From an uncultured Lachnospiraceae bacterium (GTDB lineage Bacteria > Bacillota > Clostridia > Lachnospirales > Lachnospiraceae), in the NCBI GenBank assembly GCA_900317505.1, contig ONHB01000004.1:1-64000 (forward strand): DNA of 64,000 nucleotides. Direction: 5' to 3'. Below the pieces are notes generated by a model, which did no database searches, was not told the origin of the DNA, and saw only the letters and a program-made list of their open reading frames with translations. This document shows, one piece after another, positions 52,019 to 62,543 of this stretch. The stretch's first letter is position 1. Each line of letters begins with the position of its first letter. The translations under genes were made by a program, and so were the position numbers.

Positions 52019-54088
52019 TTATTTCTTTACATTCTCTACATATCCGCATTTTTCATCGGCACAGCAGAGCTTATTGCCTTTCTGGATCAGCACATTGCCG
52101 CACTTCGGGCATTTTTTGTCGGTCGGGCGCTGCCATACCATAAAATCACAATCGGGATAGCCCTCACAGCCGTAAAATCTACGGCCCTTCTGGGTACGCT
52201 TTACGACGATATCTTTTCCGCACTTGGGACATTTGACACCGATCTTTTCCAGATATGGCTTGGTATTGCGGCACTCCGGAAATCCCGGACAGCCTAAAAA
52301 CTTGCCGTGTGGTCCGTATTTGATTACCATATTGCGTCCGCAGAGGTCACATTTGACATCGGTCTCTTCGTCCGCGATCTTAACATGCTCCAGATTTTTT
52401 TCTGCTGCTTCTACAGCTGCTTCCAGATCCGGATAGAAATTCTTGAGGATGACCTTCCAGTTGGCACTGTCTTCCTCAATACCATCTAAAAGTGATTCCA
52501 TATTGACCGTGAAATTGACATCCACAATGCTCGGAAAAGCTTCCTTCATCATATTGTTGACAACATCACCGATCTCTGTCATAAACAGATTTTTGCCTTC
52601 CTTACCGACATAGCGGCGGGCCAAGATCGTGGTGATGGTCGGTGCATAGGTCGAAGGTCTTCCTATACCAAGCTCTTCCATTGTATGAACCAGACTTGCC
52701 TCTGTATAATGTGCCGGAGGCTGTGTGAAATGCTGGTCATAATGAAATTCCGAAAATGAAAGCTTCGTGTCCATGCTAAGAGAATTTAAAAGCTTGTTGG
52801 GCTCTGCCTTCTCACTGTCAGACTCGGTATAAACACTCATAAAACCATCAAATTTGACTTTGCTGGCTGCTACACTGAAACGGTAATCGGCCGCATCGAT
52901 TTTAACCGAGGTGGTCTCATATACAGCCGGTGCCATCTGACTTGCTGCAAAACGCTTCCAGATCAGCTGATAAAGACGAAACAGATCCTTTGGCATCGAA
53001 TCCTTGATGGCTGACGGCAGTCTGTTGATATCTGTCGGACGGATGGCTTCATGTGCATCCTGGATCTTGCCTTTATTTTCTTTCTTGGCAGAAGCTGTAG
53101 CCAGATATTCCGCGCCATAGCTTTCCTTGATAAAATCAGCCGCAGCCCTGGCAGCCTCATCGGAAATACGGGTAGAGTCCGTACGCAGGTAACTGATCAG
53201 ACCAACGGTACCCTGTCCCTTGATCTCCACACCTTCGTATAACTGCTGTGCAAGACGCATGGTCTTTTGTGTGGAATAATTTAATACCTTGGACGCTTCC
53301 TGCTGTAATGTGGAAGTCGTAAAAGGCAAGGGCTGTTTACGGATACGCTCTCCGACCTTAATATCTGCGATCTTGTATTCGGCATCTGCCAGATCTTTTA
53401 AAATGCCGTCTAACTGCTCTTTTGAGCCGATAGAAAGCTTTTCATCCTTTTTACCATAGAATTTAGCCACCAGAGGTTTCTTTTCACCTTTAATAGCCAA
53501 ATCTGCCTCTAAGGTCCAGTATTCTTCGGGGATAAAGGCATTGATCTCGTCTTCTCTGTCACCGATCAGACGCAAAGCAACCGACTGCACACGTCCTGCA
53601 CTCAGTCCACGCTTTACTTTTTCCCACAACAAAGGGGAAATCCTGTATCCAACCATACGGTCCAAAATACGTCTGGTCTGTTGCGCATTGACCAGATTCA
53701 TATCGATTTCACGCGGATGTTTTAAAGATTCCCTGACTGCGGTCTTGGTAATTTCATTAAATGTAATTCGGTATACTTTTTTATCCTGCAGCTTTAAGGC
53801 TTCATATAAGTGCCATGAAATCGCCTCTCCCTCACGGTCCGGGTCAGTCGCAAGATAGATTTTTTCTGCTTTTTTTACTTCCTTACGAAGTGCGGATAGG
53901 ATATCGCCCTTCCCACGGATCGTAATATACTTTGGTTCATAATCGTGTTCAATATCAATTCCCAGCGTTGACTTTGGAAGATCCCTGACATGTCCGTTGC
54001 TTGCCATGACCTCATAGTTGGAACCCAGGAATTTTTTGATTGTTTTCACCTTGGCAGGTGATTCCACGATGACCAGATATTTTGCCAT
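52019..54088 (-). CDS. topA: DNA topoisomerase I
   Basis: A 689-residue type IA topoisomerase that relaxes negative supercoils. The N-terminal TOPRIM domain (VIVESPAKVKTI, then ATDPDREGEAISWH) and the active-site Tyr in GLISYLRTDSTR are intact. Three C-terminal four-cysteine zinc modules follow (CDLCGR...CPGFPEC, CPKCGK...CEGYPDC, CPKCGN...CADEKC). The ATG at 54088 follows an AGGGGAT SD by 8 bases; earlier in-frame codons add nothing conserved. In B. subtilis trmFO, xerC and hslVU lie between topA and codY; here they are missing. Confidence 0.98.
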   Translation of the reverse strand: MAKYLVIVESPAKVKTIKKFLGSNYEVMASNGHVRDLPKSTLGIDIEHDYEPKYITIRGKGDILSALRKEVKKAEKIYLATDPDREGEAISWHLYEALKLQDKKVYRITFNEITKTAVRESLKHPREIDMNLVNAQQTRRILDRMVGYRISPLLWEKVKRGLSAGRVQSVALRLIGDREDEINAFIPEEYWTLEADLAIKGEKKPLVAKFYGKKDEKLSIGSKEQLDGILKDLADAEYKIADIKVGERIRKQPLPFTTSTLQQEASKVLNYSTQKTMRLAQQLYEGVEIKGQGTVGLISYLRTDSTRISDEAARAAADFIKESYGAEYLATASAKKENKGKIQDAHEAIRPTDINRLPSAIKDSMPKDLFRLYQLIWKRFAASQMAPAVYETTSVKIDAADYRFSVAASKVKFDGFMSVYTESDSEKAEPNKLLNSLSMDTKLSFSEFHYDQHFTQPPAHYTEASLVHTMEELGIGRPSTYAPTITTILARRYVGKEGKNLFMTEIGDVVNNMMKEAFPSIVDVNFTVNMESLLDGIEEDSANWKVILKNFYPDLEAAVEAAEKNLEHVKIADEETDVKCDLCGRNMVIKYGPHGKFLGCPGFPECRNTKPYLEKIGVKCPKCGKDIVVKRTQKGRRFYGCEGYPDCDFMVWQRPTDKKCPKCGNVLIQKGNKLCCADEKCGYVENVKK

Positions 54089-54127
54089 TTTCATATCCCC
54101 TTTGATTTTACTCTTACAATGGTACAA

Positions 54128-54156
54128 ACTATACACGAAAAAATCCTGCATGTAAA
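54128..54156 (-). promoter_or_regulatory. topA promoter
   Basis: Minus-strand TTTACA (54151-54156), 17-base spacer, TATAGT (54128-54133). Each hexamer matches the sigma-A consensus at five of six bases. The expected leader is about 33 bases. Confidence 0.65.
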
Positions 54157-54195
54157 GCAGTTTTTTTCATCCTTCATAAAACATTTAGAAATTTC

Positions 54196-54234
54196 CAAAA
54201 AAATACGATGAAATCATTTCTGATTTCATCGTAT
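54196..54234 (-). terminator. terminator of the pilin-DUF5057 operon
   Basis: A perfect 14-bp stem (54203-54216 with 54221-54234, loop TTTC) followed on the minus strand by seven T. It lies 19 bases after the stop codon of the giant secreted protein gene and before the topA promoter. Confidence 0.9.
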
Positions 54235-54253
54235 CTTATTGTAGCTTTTATTT

Positions 54254-57200
54254 TTAGTCCAGATCAAGTAAATCTGCTTTTACAACCGACAGTGCCTGAT
54301 ATGCTTTTTTGGTTGTTGTGTTTGTGCCGTATCCGGATGTGGATACCGATGTAATTGTCGTCTGGGCTTCAACCAGGATTGTAAAGCCTGCGTTATCATT
54401 TAATAAGTTCATCGGCAGATAGAAGCCATATGCCCTTCCGGATTCGATACCGCTTAAGGAACCGTCTTTATTGCGATTCATGGCTGTATCCTCTACCTTC
54501 ATGCCACTTGTTTTGTATGTATAGATCCGGTTTGAAATATCTACCGCCGAAACCGTCGTGCCATCTACATCAAGAGAAACAACATCCAACTTCGTGCCGT
54601 CCGGCATCTTGTAGTACATTTTATTGTTTTCCTCATCCTTGATGACATTTGCAACCTGTAGATAATATCTGGCTTTGATATTTTTGGTTCCACGTACAAA
54701 GTTGTTGTCGCCTACCCTGTAATAGATCATGGTTCCGTCCGAAGCTGTGACACCCTTTTCTGTATTCGGATCTACAAATTTATATCTGTACTCTGTAGAA
54801 TTATTCTGCTTCAGAATAGATGAATCATATTTGTTTCCGGAGCCCTTTTTGGGATCGGTTACGTTGCCATCATACGGAACGATAACTGAGGTAATCGGCT
54901 TATCATTGACATCCAGCGAGTCATAAAATCCTACGGAAGGATTGGAAACACCGGTCTGATAAGCAACTATCAGAGTATTGATAAAAAGCTCTGCCTCGTC
55001 AAGTCCGCAGTTGGTCAGGTCCTTATGTCCTGCACCGGTATAGGTTACATTACCGTCATTGTAGATATAATAGCCGTTCGCCGGATCTACAGAAGCACCG
55101 ATCGTATCACTATAAGGATTTTGTCCCCGGCCATTACTATTATTGGAATTACCAAGTGCATACCATACTACTACATCCGCTTCGCCGTCATTGTCCAGAT
55201 CTGAAGTCAGATCCAGCGTATAATACTGACTATGTGTAGACGTTGTCGTAAATGATTTCTTCAGTCGGTACGGATAATTGGTAATCTGTCCTTCATTGAT
55301 CTGTTCCACTGTATATTGCGGACCAAGTCCCGGCTGATTCTGATTATTCCAGCTACCTTTACCCCCGCCGATTGAAGCATACGCATTAATCCATGATCTG
55401 CCATCACCATTGAAACGACACCATTCGATCAACATGGTAGACAGTCCCTGCGTTTCGGGAGCGATCATATTGCGCATGGAGTTGGGCTGATATGAAACCT
55501 CTTTTCCGGAGCCTTCGATAACCGATAATACATCAGCGTTTTCACTCCTTGTATAAGCAAGACCGGAATGGAGATACTCTTTACCACCCTTTGTCATAGC
55601 CTCCCTGAATTTTGTGTTTCCGTCATTTCCCGTAACCGTCAGCGCACTCCATGCATTTAACATGGTCACTTTATTTTTGGAGGTGATCGGATCCGGCTCT
55701 ACAAGCAGATCCTGCGAAACACCATATAAATCTGCTCCGAACAGATTACGCAATACACGGTTTTGCGATATACCGGTCCTGAAATGGATAAAGTCATGAG
55801 AGGTCAGAACCGGCTTACCAACCTTGATAAATGCCTGCAAAGCATCCATGGCATCACGGTCTGTAAAGCCCCTATAGTCGTCACCAAACGCACAGACAAC
55901 CATATCTACACCAATCTCATTATCATAACCCAGACTCTTCAGATTACTTTTTTGTCCATTATTTAATGATGTCTCTATACAATTCTCGATCGATACATTC
56001 TGGATCACAAAATCCTTAAAGAAGGTATCATATGAATTTGCGGCATACTCGGCCTTGGACATAATCTGTATCTGCTGGTTTGCCGGTAATTCCTGATTGG
56101 ACTTTTCGACATTGCTTTTGTATTCATTGTATTTCAGACCAACCAGTCTCTCATAATCGGTAACATTTATCGTACGGATATATAATTCATAATCGGGTAC
56201 ATTATTTAATAATAAAGCCCATACATTTGTGCTTTTTCTTAATCTGCCATCATACAGAAGCGGTTCCATATTCAGTGAAGAATTATTATTTGTAATCTGG
56301 AGAATACGGATCTTTTTCTTTTTCGTCGGATCATCCTTATCCTTTACAAGCGTATAACCGGTATCCGAAGCATGGATATGGCTGAAACCGGGTGCATTGG
56401 AACGGATATCCACCTTCCAGTTTAAAAGACCGCTGAAATCATCTGAAATATCCCTGCGGAGCGTATATGCCACTCCCGGAGATAATACATAGTTGTTTGC
56501 ATCATCCTTGGGAGCTTCCTTTCCGTCTCCCTCCGTCCTTATAACAATATCCTGGACATTCTCTGTCGTCTTTGAAAACTTACCATCCTTGTTGATATCC
56601 ACATACAAAGCTACAGAGAAACCATACTCGGATACTGCTTCACCGGCTCCGTCAATGGAAAACTTATATTCCAGATAACGGGTACCATCCGGATCCTTTG
56701 TCGTCAGTGAGGTTGTTGTGGTAATAACGCCATTATCCTGTGCCGTATAACTATAAGGAGTCGGCTTATCCGTCAGATTCAAAATCAGCTTTTCTGTCGA
56801 AACATATTTCGCAAGCAGCTCCCTGTCTACCAGTCCCTGTTTGATATCGGAAACCGCAACCACATTTTCATGTACCGCTCCGGAAGCAGAATTGATATAT
56901 CCTCCCGAATTTCCGGATACCGTATATTCCTTTCCCAACGCATAATTCAGAAATTCATACAGGTTGGAGGAATTATCGATACGTCCATAGTTGTCATTGT
57001 TATCCACAGTTCCCTGCACGATCGTAGGATTGATACGGGTATTTTTGATATTCTGCGACGTAGTAACATCCGGTGTACCCATCAACTCTTCTGCAACCAG
57101 AACAAGTGCATTTGCCTCTACAAATTCCTCAAGCTTTGTCAGCTTGTTTTTAGTAATATCACGTCCTGGATAGCGGGTTGTACGCAAACTTCCGTCAGCA

Positions 57201-59455
57201 TATATCTCATTGTCAAGCCAACCGGAAACACCACCATAACCGTTACCGTTACCTCCCGGTGAATTACCGAAGACGCGTACCTTATCACCGACATTGTAAT
57301 ACAGATTGCCCGTCATATTGGTATCATTAAAAACAGACAGATTTCTGGATTTACCAAGCTTATAGGAATGACTGCCATCATCCCATATATATGTATTTCT
57401 TTCCCTGTTATCCGTATAATACAGGTTATTTCCGTCCCTGGTCGTCTCATCTCCAATATAGATGATATCATAGCTTTCAACCAGATCCTCACTGCGTGCA
57501 TTAAACTCACTGACCGTCATAGAGGTAAATTTGATAAACTGAATACGGTCACTGTAAAAAGAAGAAAGATATTCATCGACAAACTCTTTACGATTTTCAA
57601 TAATCTGATTTTCCTTCTGATTATTCTTATCAAATTCCGAATATTCACGTGAACCTCTTGCTGTATTGTACAGGAAAGCAGGCACAGGCTGGATCTCCAA
57701 TACATTTAAGGTAAGCTTCATCGCATCCAGATCCGCACCGGTGCTGACTAAAATATACTGGATACATACTGCCGGACTGATTGAATTGGACACCATTTTG
57801 GTAATGGCATTGGCATTGGAAGTCTCGATATATTTACTTACCGCAGACAGTCCGGATGCAACAATCGTGTCTGTATATGGCGTGTTAAAATCACCGTTAG
57901 CAAAATTATCCAGTGCATCTACCATCGATTTGGGTGACTTAAAATCTGACATATGATGATTGTATACATAGGTATTGCCCGTTACAAAGTTGCCGTTTCC
58001 GGTTCCTGCCGGAATCTTGTTTTCTTTTAAATAATCAATAAATGCAGTGTCTGCCCATGCAGAATCATCTAATACATATACTTCATATTTTTTACCACCA
58101 TCCGTCACATCTACCTTATTAAACCATCTCGGATGTTCCTCTGAGGTGCTGCGATAAGTTGCCATCTGGGATTTCTGCCATAATAACAGAGCCAGCTTAC
58201 TGATGTTGTTATCAAGTGCATCATTATATAATGCATAATCCATCATAACAGCCTTGTGCTTGTAGTTAATCTCATCCGTATAGATCTGTCTCATAACCTC
58301 AGCAGACAGATCTACATTGGCATTCTTGTATTTTTCATATGTTCCTGATATATAAATAAAATCAGCATTTGTAATATCATCGACTGTAACCTGATCAGCC
58401 GCTTTTACCGTATATGGAGTATTAAGCTTGGCATTTTCATATACAGACAGATCTCCCAATACATATTCATTCCACCAGTCACTGGAATGGTACTTGGTCT
58501 GGTCGCTGACAGAGTAATATACATTACCGAGATTTCCATCATTTGCAACCGAATAACCTTTATATAACTGATATGGAACCGCTACCCCCTCTACATCCTT
58601 AAAATCAAGATTACCATCTCCATTCGGAGCGTAGGTAATAAGTTGTGTGCCATCTTTTGCTTTCGGAAGGCTCATTGCTGTTGTATCAACATCAACTATA
58701 CTATTATAGCTTACTGTTTCAACAGAGTCTCCTACACTGTTTGTGCTGACTGAGACTGTGACATCATAAATCTTATTCTGATCGTTCTCATTAACACGAT
58801 ACTTACTATCATCTATTTTGTACTTACCAGTTCCATTATTATTAATAACATAATAACCATTTACCAAACGACTTCCCAATGATTGTGAAAAAAGTCCATT
58901 ATTAAACTGTGAGAAAACAGCAGTGTGTGCATAAATTGGATATTCACCGATCTTGGTATAATAACCTCCATCGACACCTGCCGGCTTAATGATACCATAT
59001 TCATAATAATTTCTCATAGTATCCTTGAAGGCATCACTTGTTTTATCAACACTAAAACTTCCTCCATCATAAAACGTCATTGGTAATCCATGTACACCAC
59101 CACGTGTGGCAGAAACAGGTTCCTGAGGAGAACTATTATTATTCCCGGTTAAAGAGTTAGCGTAATTATTACTACCTCCACCAAGGGTCATAAAATAACC
59201 AAGTTCGGATGCTTCATCAATTGTATAATCCACATTTTCAACTCTTCCGGTATGCGGTGTTGATGCCGGTACAATTTCCAAAATATTTACCTGAGTTTTG
59301 CTACTGGTATACTTTGCAGTTATACCATCAAATACAGCACTCACAGCTTCAACATCCTTGGAATCATGCACCAGGGCTACTGTCAACGTGATTCCCGCGA
59401 TCAACAGAGCTGTAAAAGCCATTAAAAATTTCTTTTTTACCTTCGTCATCTTCAT
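54254..59455 (-). CDS. giant secreted DUF5057-like protein, probable pilus-associated
   Basis: A 1733-residue protein with a signal-anchor N-terminus (basic KVKKK, hydrophobic core about 10-29). Three segments share a plan: a beta strand ILEI-like motif (VNILEIVPA 56-64; LNVLEIQP 583-590; IRILQITNN 1049-1057), then a strand-turn of the type YDIIYIGDE (364-371, 662-670, 1183-1194), then a helix and strand such as LQAFIKVGKPVLTSHDF (1206-1222). This suggests three Rossmann-like, glutamine-amidotransferase-fold modules. Acidic loops DINKDGKF (953-960) and DLDNDGEAD (1419-1427) look like calcium sites. No sortase motif or C-terminal anchor. It follows the prepilin genes by 47 bases. I recall such proteins as DUF5057; the function is unknown. 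Confidence 0.75.
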   Translation of the reverse strand: MKMTKVKKKFLMAFTALLIAGITLTVALVHDSKDVEAVSAVFDGITAKYTSSKTQVNILEIVPASTPHTGRVENVDYTIDEASELGYFMTLGGGSNNYANSLTGNNNSSPQEPVSATRGGVHGLPMTFYDGGSFSVDKTSDAFKDTMRNYYEYGIIKPAGVDGGYYTKIGEYPIYAHTAVFSQFNNGLFSQSLGSRLVNGYYVINNNGTGKYKIDDSKYRVNENDQNKIYDVTVSVSTNSVGDSVETVSYNSIVDVDTTAMSLPKAKDGTQLITYAPNGDGNLDFKDVEGVAVPYQLYKGYSVANDGNLGNVYYSVSDQTKYHSSDWWNEYVLGDLSVYENAKLNTPYTVKAADQVTVDDITNADFIYISGTYEKYKNANVDLSAEVMRQIYTDEINYKHKAVMMDYALYNDALDNNISKLALLLWQKSQMATYRSTSEEHPRWFNKVDVTDGGKKYEVYVLDDSAWADTAFIDYLKENKIPAGTGNGNFVTGNTYVYNHHMSDFKSPKSMVDALDNFANGDFNTPYTDTIVASGLSAVSKYIETSNANAITKMVSNSISPAVCIQYILVSTGADLDAMKLTLNVLEIQPVPAFLYNTARGSREYSEFDKNNQKENQIIENRKEFVDEYLSSFYSDRIQFIKFTSMTVSEFNARSEDLVESYDIIYIGDETTRDGNNLYYTDNRERNTYIWDDGSHSYKLGKSRNLSVFNDTNMTGNLYYNVGDKVRVFGNSPGGNGNGYGGVSGWLDNEIYADGSLRTTRYPGRDITKNKLTKLEEFVEANALVLVAEELMGTPDVTTSQNIKNTRINPTIVQGTVDNNDNYGRIDNSSNLYEFLNYALGKEYTVSGNSGGYINSASGAVHENVVAVSDIKQGLVDRELLAKYVSTEKLILNLTDKPTPYSYTAQDNGVITTTTSLTTKDPDGTRYLEYKFSIDGAGEAVSEYGFSVALYVDINKDGKFSKTTENVQDIVIRTEGDGKEAPKDDANNYVLSPGVAYTLRRDISDDFSGLLNWKVDIRSNAPGFSHIHASDTGYTLVKDKDDPTKKKKIRILQITNNNSSLNMEPLLYDGRLRKSTNVWALLLNNVPDYELYIRTINVTDYERLVGLKYNEYKSNVEKSNQELPANQQIQIMSKAEYAANSYDTFFKDFVIQNVSIENCIETSLNNGQKSNLKSLGYDNEIGVDMVVCAFGDDYRGFTDRDAMDALQAFIKVGKPVLTSHDFIHFRTGISQNRVLRNLFGADLYGVSQDLLVEPDPITSKNKVTMLNAWSALTVTGNDGNTKFREAMTKGGKEYLHSGLAYTRSENADVLSVIEGSGKEVSYQPNSMRNMIAPETQGLSTMLIEWCRFNGDGRSWINAYASIGGGKGSWNNQNQPGLGPQYTVEQINEGQITNYPYRLKKSFTTTSTHSQYYTLDLTSDLDNDGEADVVVWYALGNSNNSNGRGQNPYSDTIGASVDPANGYYIYNDGNVTYTGAGHKDLTNCGLDEAELFINTLIVAYQTGVSNPSVGFYDSLDVNDKPITSVIVPYDGNVTDPKKGSGNKYDSSILKQNNSTEYRYKFVDPNTEKGVTASDGTMIYYRVGDNNFVRGTKNIKARYYLQVANVIKDEENNKMYYKMPDGTKLDVVSLDVDGTTVSAVDISNRIYTYKTSGMKVEDTAMNRNKDGSLSGIESGRAYGFYLPMNLLNDNAGFTILVEAQTTITSVSTSGYGTNTTTKKAYQALSVVKADLLDLD

Positions 59456-59502
59456 TGCTCTCTCCTATCCGGAAATTATTGTAAAACTCTCATAATATCA
59501 AA

Positions 59503-61953
59503 CTAGTTGTACCAATAGTAATAGGTCGGATTATATGTATAAACATTTCCGGCATATTTACATTTAAACTGTGAACCTTCTTTGTATGTTGTGGCAGTTG
59601 CTGTTGTGCCATCTGCCTTATATACCTTTATCGTTTTCTGCTGTCCGTTATTAACCTCTGTGAGTGGATACATGGCACTGCCATTCATGTTCGCCGTTGT
59701 ACCAGGACCGGGAATATAAATATTCTGATCTAAAACATTTGCCATATATACAGTTATATCCGTACAAGGAGATGTATAGAACTGATAATTATAATGTCCA
59801 TCTGTTATAGGTCCCTGTACTTTTCTCTCATCCTCGGTATCGCAAAGCTTGTAGTAATCTTCTGCCGTAAATCTGACCGTCATCGGATCCGGATTGTATA
59901 CAAGTGAAGCCTTTGCTTTAATCGTAACACGCATTGTATCTACATAGTGCTTTACATCACCATAAGAAGTCTGAACCGTACATGTTAAATACGGATTTAA
60001 ATCGTAATTTGAACCAGCTAAATTAGTACCAAAAGATGAATCATCCTTATTATTCTTTACATATATACCAAAATATTTTTCACTTACAATATTATAATAG
60101 TCCGTCTGAACCTTAACATCCTCTGACTGCCCTCTACTGATAACCAGGAAATCCCGGCTCGGCGATAAGCGATGTGTATATACAGGAGCAATCCAATAAT
60201 ATACTATAACCGAACCATTAGATGGAGTTGTTGTAAAATACAACTCGATATTCCCACATTTTCTATAGAAATCGAGCATTTGATCATTTGTATACTGGAA
60301 TGATTCGTAATCAAGATATGCGTACCATTCATTACCAATCTTCTCAACTTTGAATCCTGATTTTTCAAAGGAATTACCACCAGATCCAATTTTAACCAAT
60401 GTGAAATCACCATTCTGGAATTCTTTCAATATTTGAGTACTTGCATAACTCATACCGCTATTAGGATATTCCTCTGCAAATTCATGCAGATTAACATAGA
60501 AACCACGGCTGTTAAATCCACCACCGGTCTCACGATCTCTCGGAGCTACACCTAAAATATAAGTAGCGCTTACACTTGGATCAAATTTAGAGGTTACAGT
60601 TACTTTATATAACTGTCCGTTTTTTGCATTGGATCCAAATTTAATTGTATTAACTGTTGAACTGTCGGTTTCAGAATACTGTAAAGAGGCAAAGTTAGAA
60701 GGGCATGTTTTCCACTCTCCAGTCGTGTCTCCCTTTTGCTTCATTTCAATCTTCCAAGTCAGACCTCCACCGTAGGGTACCCACTTCTGGATAACATTGG
60801 CCCTTAAGACCATCGGCTGGTATACGCCATAGCTGTTGGGGACTGCATATGCCTTTGCTTCGGAAGAAGACTCTCCCATATCATCATAAGCTGTTTTCCA
60901 GCTTGTATATCCTGATGTCGGATTGATATTGATACTCTTTACCCGGCGAAGATGAATCTTGGACTGCTTGGATGTCGCACTTACTGTATTACCGTCTGCA
61001 TCCGTAGCTGATTTGGCAATTGAAACCGTAAAATCATCAATAGATGAATTTCTGAAATCATATCCATCCTTGATCTTGAGCTTTGCATTTTTACTAAGTG
61101 TCTTATTACCATCTGCATCTGTTGCTGCCTCCGGCATCTCAAAGCCGTTGATATCCGCACCGTTTAAGTTCCACTCAACTTTATCATCTGCAATACTCTT
61201 ATTGGAGGTAACAGATGACTTGAACTCAATTTCTCCTGATATAAGACTTCTACTACTTCCTGTTGAGATCTCATTGACATAATAATCCCCACTGGGTCTT
61301 CCTGCTTTAATATCAATATAAACCTGCTTAGGCTGTAATCCTAAAACAAGTTTCATCGGATCATTGGCGTTGTTGTTTTCGGGAGCTTTATCTGCATAAG
61401 CACGATTACGCATCAGCACCTGATAATTGCCATTGTAGGTCCGGTTATTTTTAGTATAGGATAACTGAAAATCAATAATGTTATCCTTTTCAACATGTGA
61501 AGTATCTACACTGAAATCTGTGATATAATTTCCGAGAAGTGAAAAGGTAAAAGCACTCCAGCTGCCACCGGCAGGCTTGGTTCTTTCACCAAGATAGAGC
61601 TTGTTTTCCGCAGTTCTGGCAATCACATAATCAGCCGCATTGGAATCACGGTCAAGCGAATGGAGCACCAAAATCTTGCTAAGGGTATTATCATATGCGG
61701 CATCAATGGTTTCAGTACACAAATTTTCTGCGTCATATGAATCGATAGCATATTCGGAAATTGCATTGGCCACAAGCTGTGCTTCTGACTGAAGCTGTGT
61801 TTCCACACTCATTTTGCTGTAATTTCTGGAGGATGATGTCATCATAAATGCAACGATCGTAGAAATTACCGCCAGAATACCTATTGCAACAACCAGCTCC
61901 ACCAAAGAAAAGCCCTTATTACATTTATTCTTTTCTGCCATAAAAACCTTCAT
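59503..61953 (-). CDS. oversized prepilin (type IV pilin-like N-terminus, large ectodomain)
   Basis: An 816-residue protein with a class III prepilin leader. The basic KNKCNKG precedes the cleavage point G/FSLVE, with Glu at position 5 of the mature form and a hydrophobic helix (LVVAIGILAVISTIVAFMM). Usual pilins have 150-350 residues; here about 790 residues follow, Ser/Asn/Tyr-rich and mostly beta, including Ig-like stretches. This fits a PilW-type minor pilin carrying an adhesive or tip domain. ATG at 61953 (GGAG 8 bases upstream) is preferred over 62004, which overlaps the preceding gene. It lies 37 bases after the GspH-like gene. Confidence 0.85.
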   Translation of the reverse strand: MKVFMAEKNKCNKGFSLVELVVAIGILAVISTIVAFMMTSSSRNYSKMSVETQLQSEAQLVANAISEYAIDSYDAENLCTETIDAAYDNTLSKILVLHSLDRDSNAADYVIARTAENKLYLGERTKPAGGSWSAFTFSLLGNYITDFSVDTSHVEKDNIIDFQLSYTKNNRTYNGNYQVLMRNRAYADKAPENNNANDPMKLVLGLQPKQVYIDIKAGRPSGDYYVNEISTGSSRSLISGEIEFKSSVTSNKSIADDKVEWNLNGADINGFEMPEAATDADGNKTLSKNAKLKIKDGYDFRNSSIDDFTVSIAKSATDADGNTVSATSKQSKIHLRRVKSININPTSGYTSWKTAYDDMGESSSEAKAYAVPNSYGVYQPMVLRANVIQKWVPYGGGLTWKIEMKQKGDTTGEWKTCPSNFASLQYSETDSSTVNTIKFGSNAKNGQLYKVTVTSKFDPSVSATYILGVAPRDRETGGGFNSRGFYVNLHEFAEEYPNSGMSYASTQILKEFQNGDFTLVKIGSGGNSFEKSGFKVEKIGNEWYAYLDYESFQYTNDQMLDFYRKCGNIELYFTTTPSNGSVIVYYWIAPVYTHRLSPSRDFLVISRGQSEDVKVQTDYYNIVSEKYFGIYVKNNKDDSSFGTNLAGSNYDLNPYLTCTVQTSYGDVKHYVDTMRVTIKAKASLVYNPDPMTVRFTAEDYYKLCDTEDERKVQGPITDGHYNYQFYTSPCTDITVYMANVLDQNIYIPGPGTTANMNGSAMYPLTEVNNGQQKTIKVYKADGTTATATTYKEGSQFKCKYAGNVYTYNPTYYYWYN

Positions 61954-61990
61954 ACCTTCTTCTCCCACTCTTATCTTTCCCGGAATAATC

Positions 61991-62533
61991 CTAATATCTG
62001 CCAATTACCTTTCCGGTCTTTGCCACAAGTTCTATCTTGTAGCTTCTGTTCCCCTGCGATACAGTTATATCACTGATATTAGCTGCCTTGTCTACAGATC
62101 CTCTTTTTCCGACATACAATGCTCCAATACTGCGGTCATAACAAAGATACAGCGGATTGGATGCATCAACATCATGCTGTCCGGAAGCATCGGTATAGGT
62201 AACCTTGACAGACGAGGTACGGCTGACCTTAGCGGTGTCCTCCTCATAGGATGCAATCGAACCTCCTGAATATTTGGGGTAATAAGCAGTCGCATAATAT
62301 TTACCGTCTGAACCTACCTTCAGCTCCCAGTATGCATCCCCGGTATTTTGCTGCTTACTCAGCGATTTGACCTTTGATCCATTTAAGCTGCTTGCGATCT
62401 TTCCCGCACATTCCCTTGCCCGGTAGCCTGACATGTGGCTGATCCAGCTCAGTCCGATTCCACCAAGAATAGCGATCACAGCAATCACAACTACTAATTC
62501 TATTAAAGAAAAACCTGCATTTTTATTTTTCAT
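61991..62533 (-). CDS. GspH/FimU-like prepilin
   Basis: A 180-residue pseudopilin. The prepilin site is KNAG/FSLIEL with Glu5, followed by a hydrophobic helix (VVVIAVIAILGGIGLSWI) and a small beta-rich head with a GspH-like layout (ECAGKIASSLNGSKVKSLS, then strands). Minor pilins of this kind prime pilus assembly. AGGGGAT lies 5 bases before the ATG, in the gap of 10 bases after the upstream component. It needs a prepilin peptidase and pilus ATPase that are not in the window. Confidence 0.88.
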   Translation of the reverse strand: MKNKNAGFSLIELVVVIAVIAILGGIGLSWISHMSGYRARECAGKIASSLNGSKVKSLSKQQNTGDAYWELKVGSDGKYYATAYYPKYSGGSIASYEEDTAKVSRTSSVKVTYTDASGQHDVDASNPLYLCYDRSIGALYVGKRGSVDKAANISDITVSQGNRSYKIELVAKTGKVIGRY

Positions 62534-62543
62534 GCGATATCCC

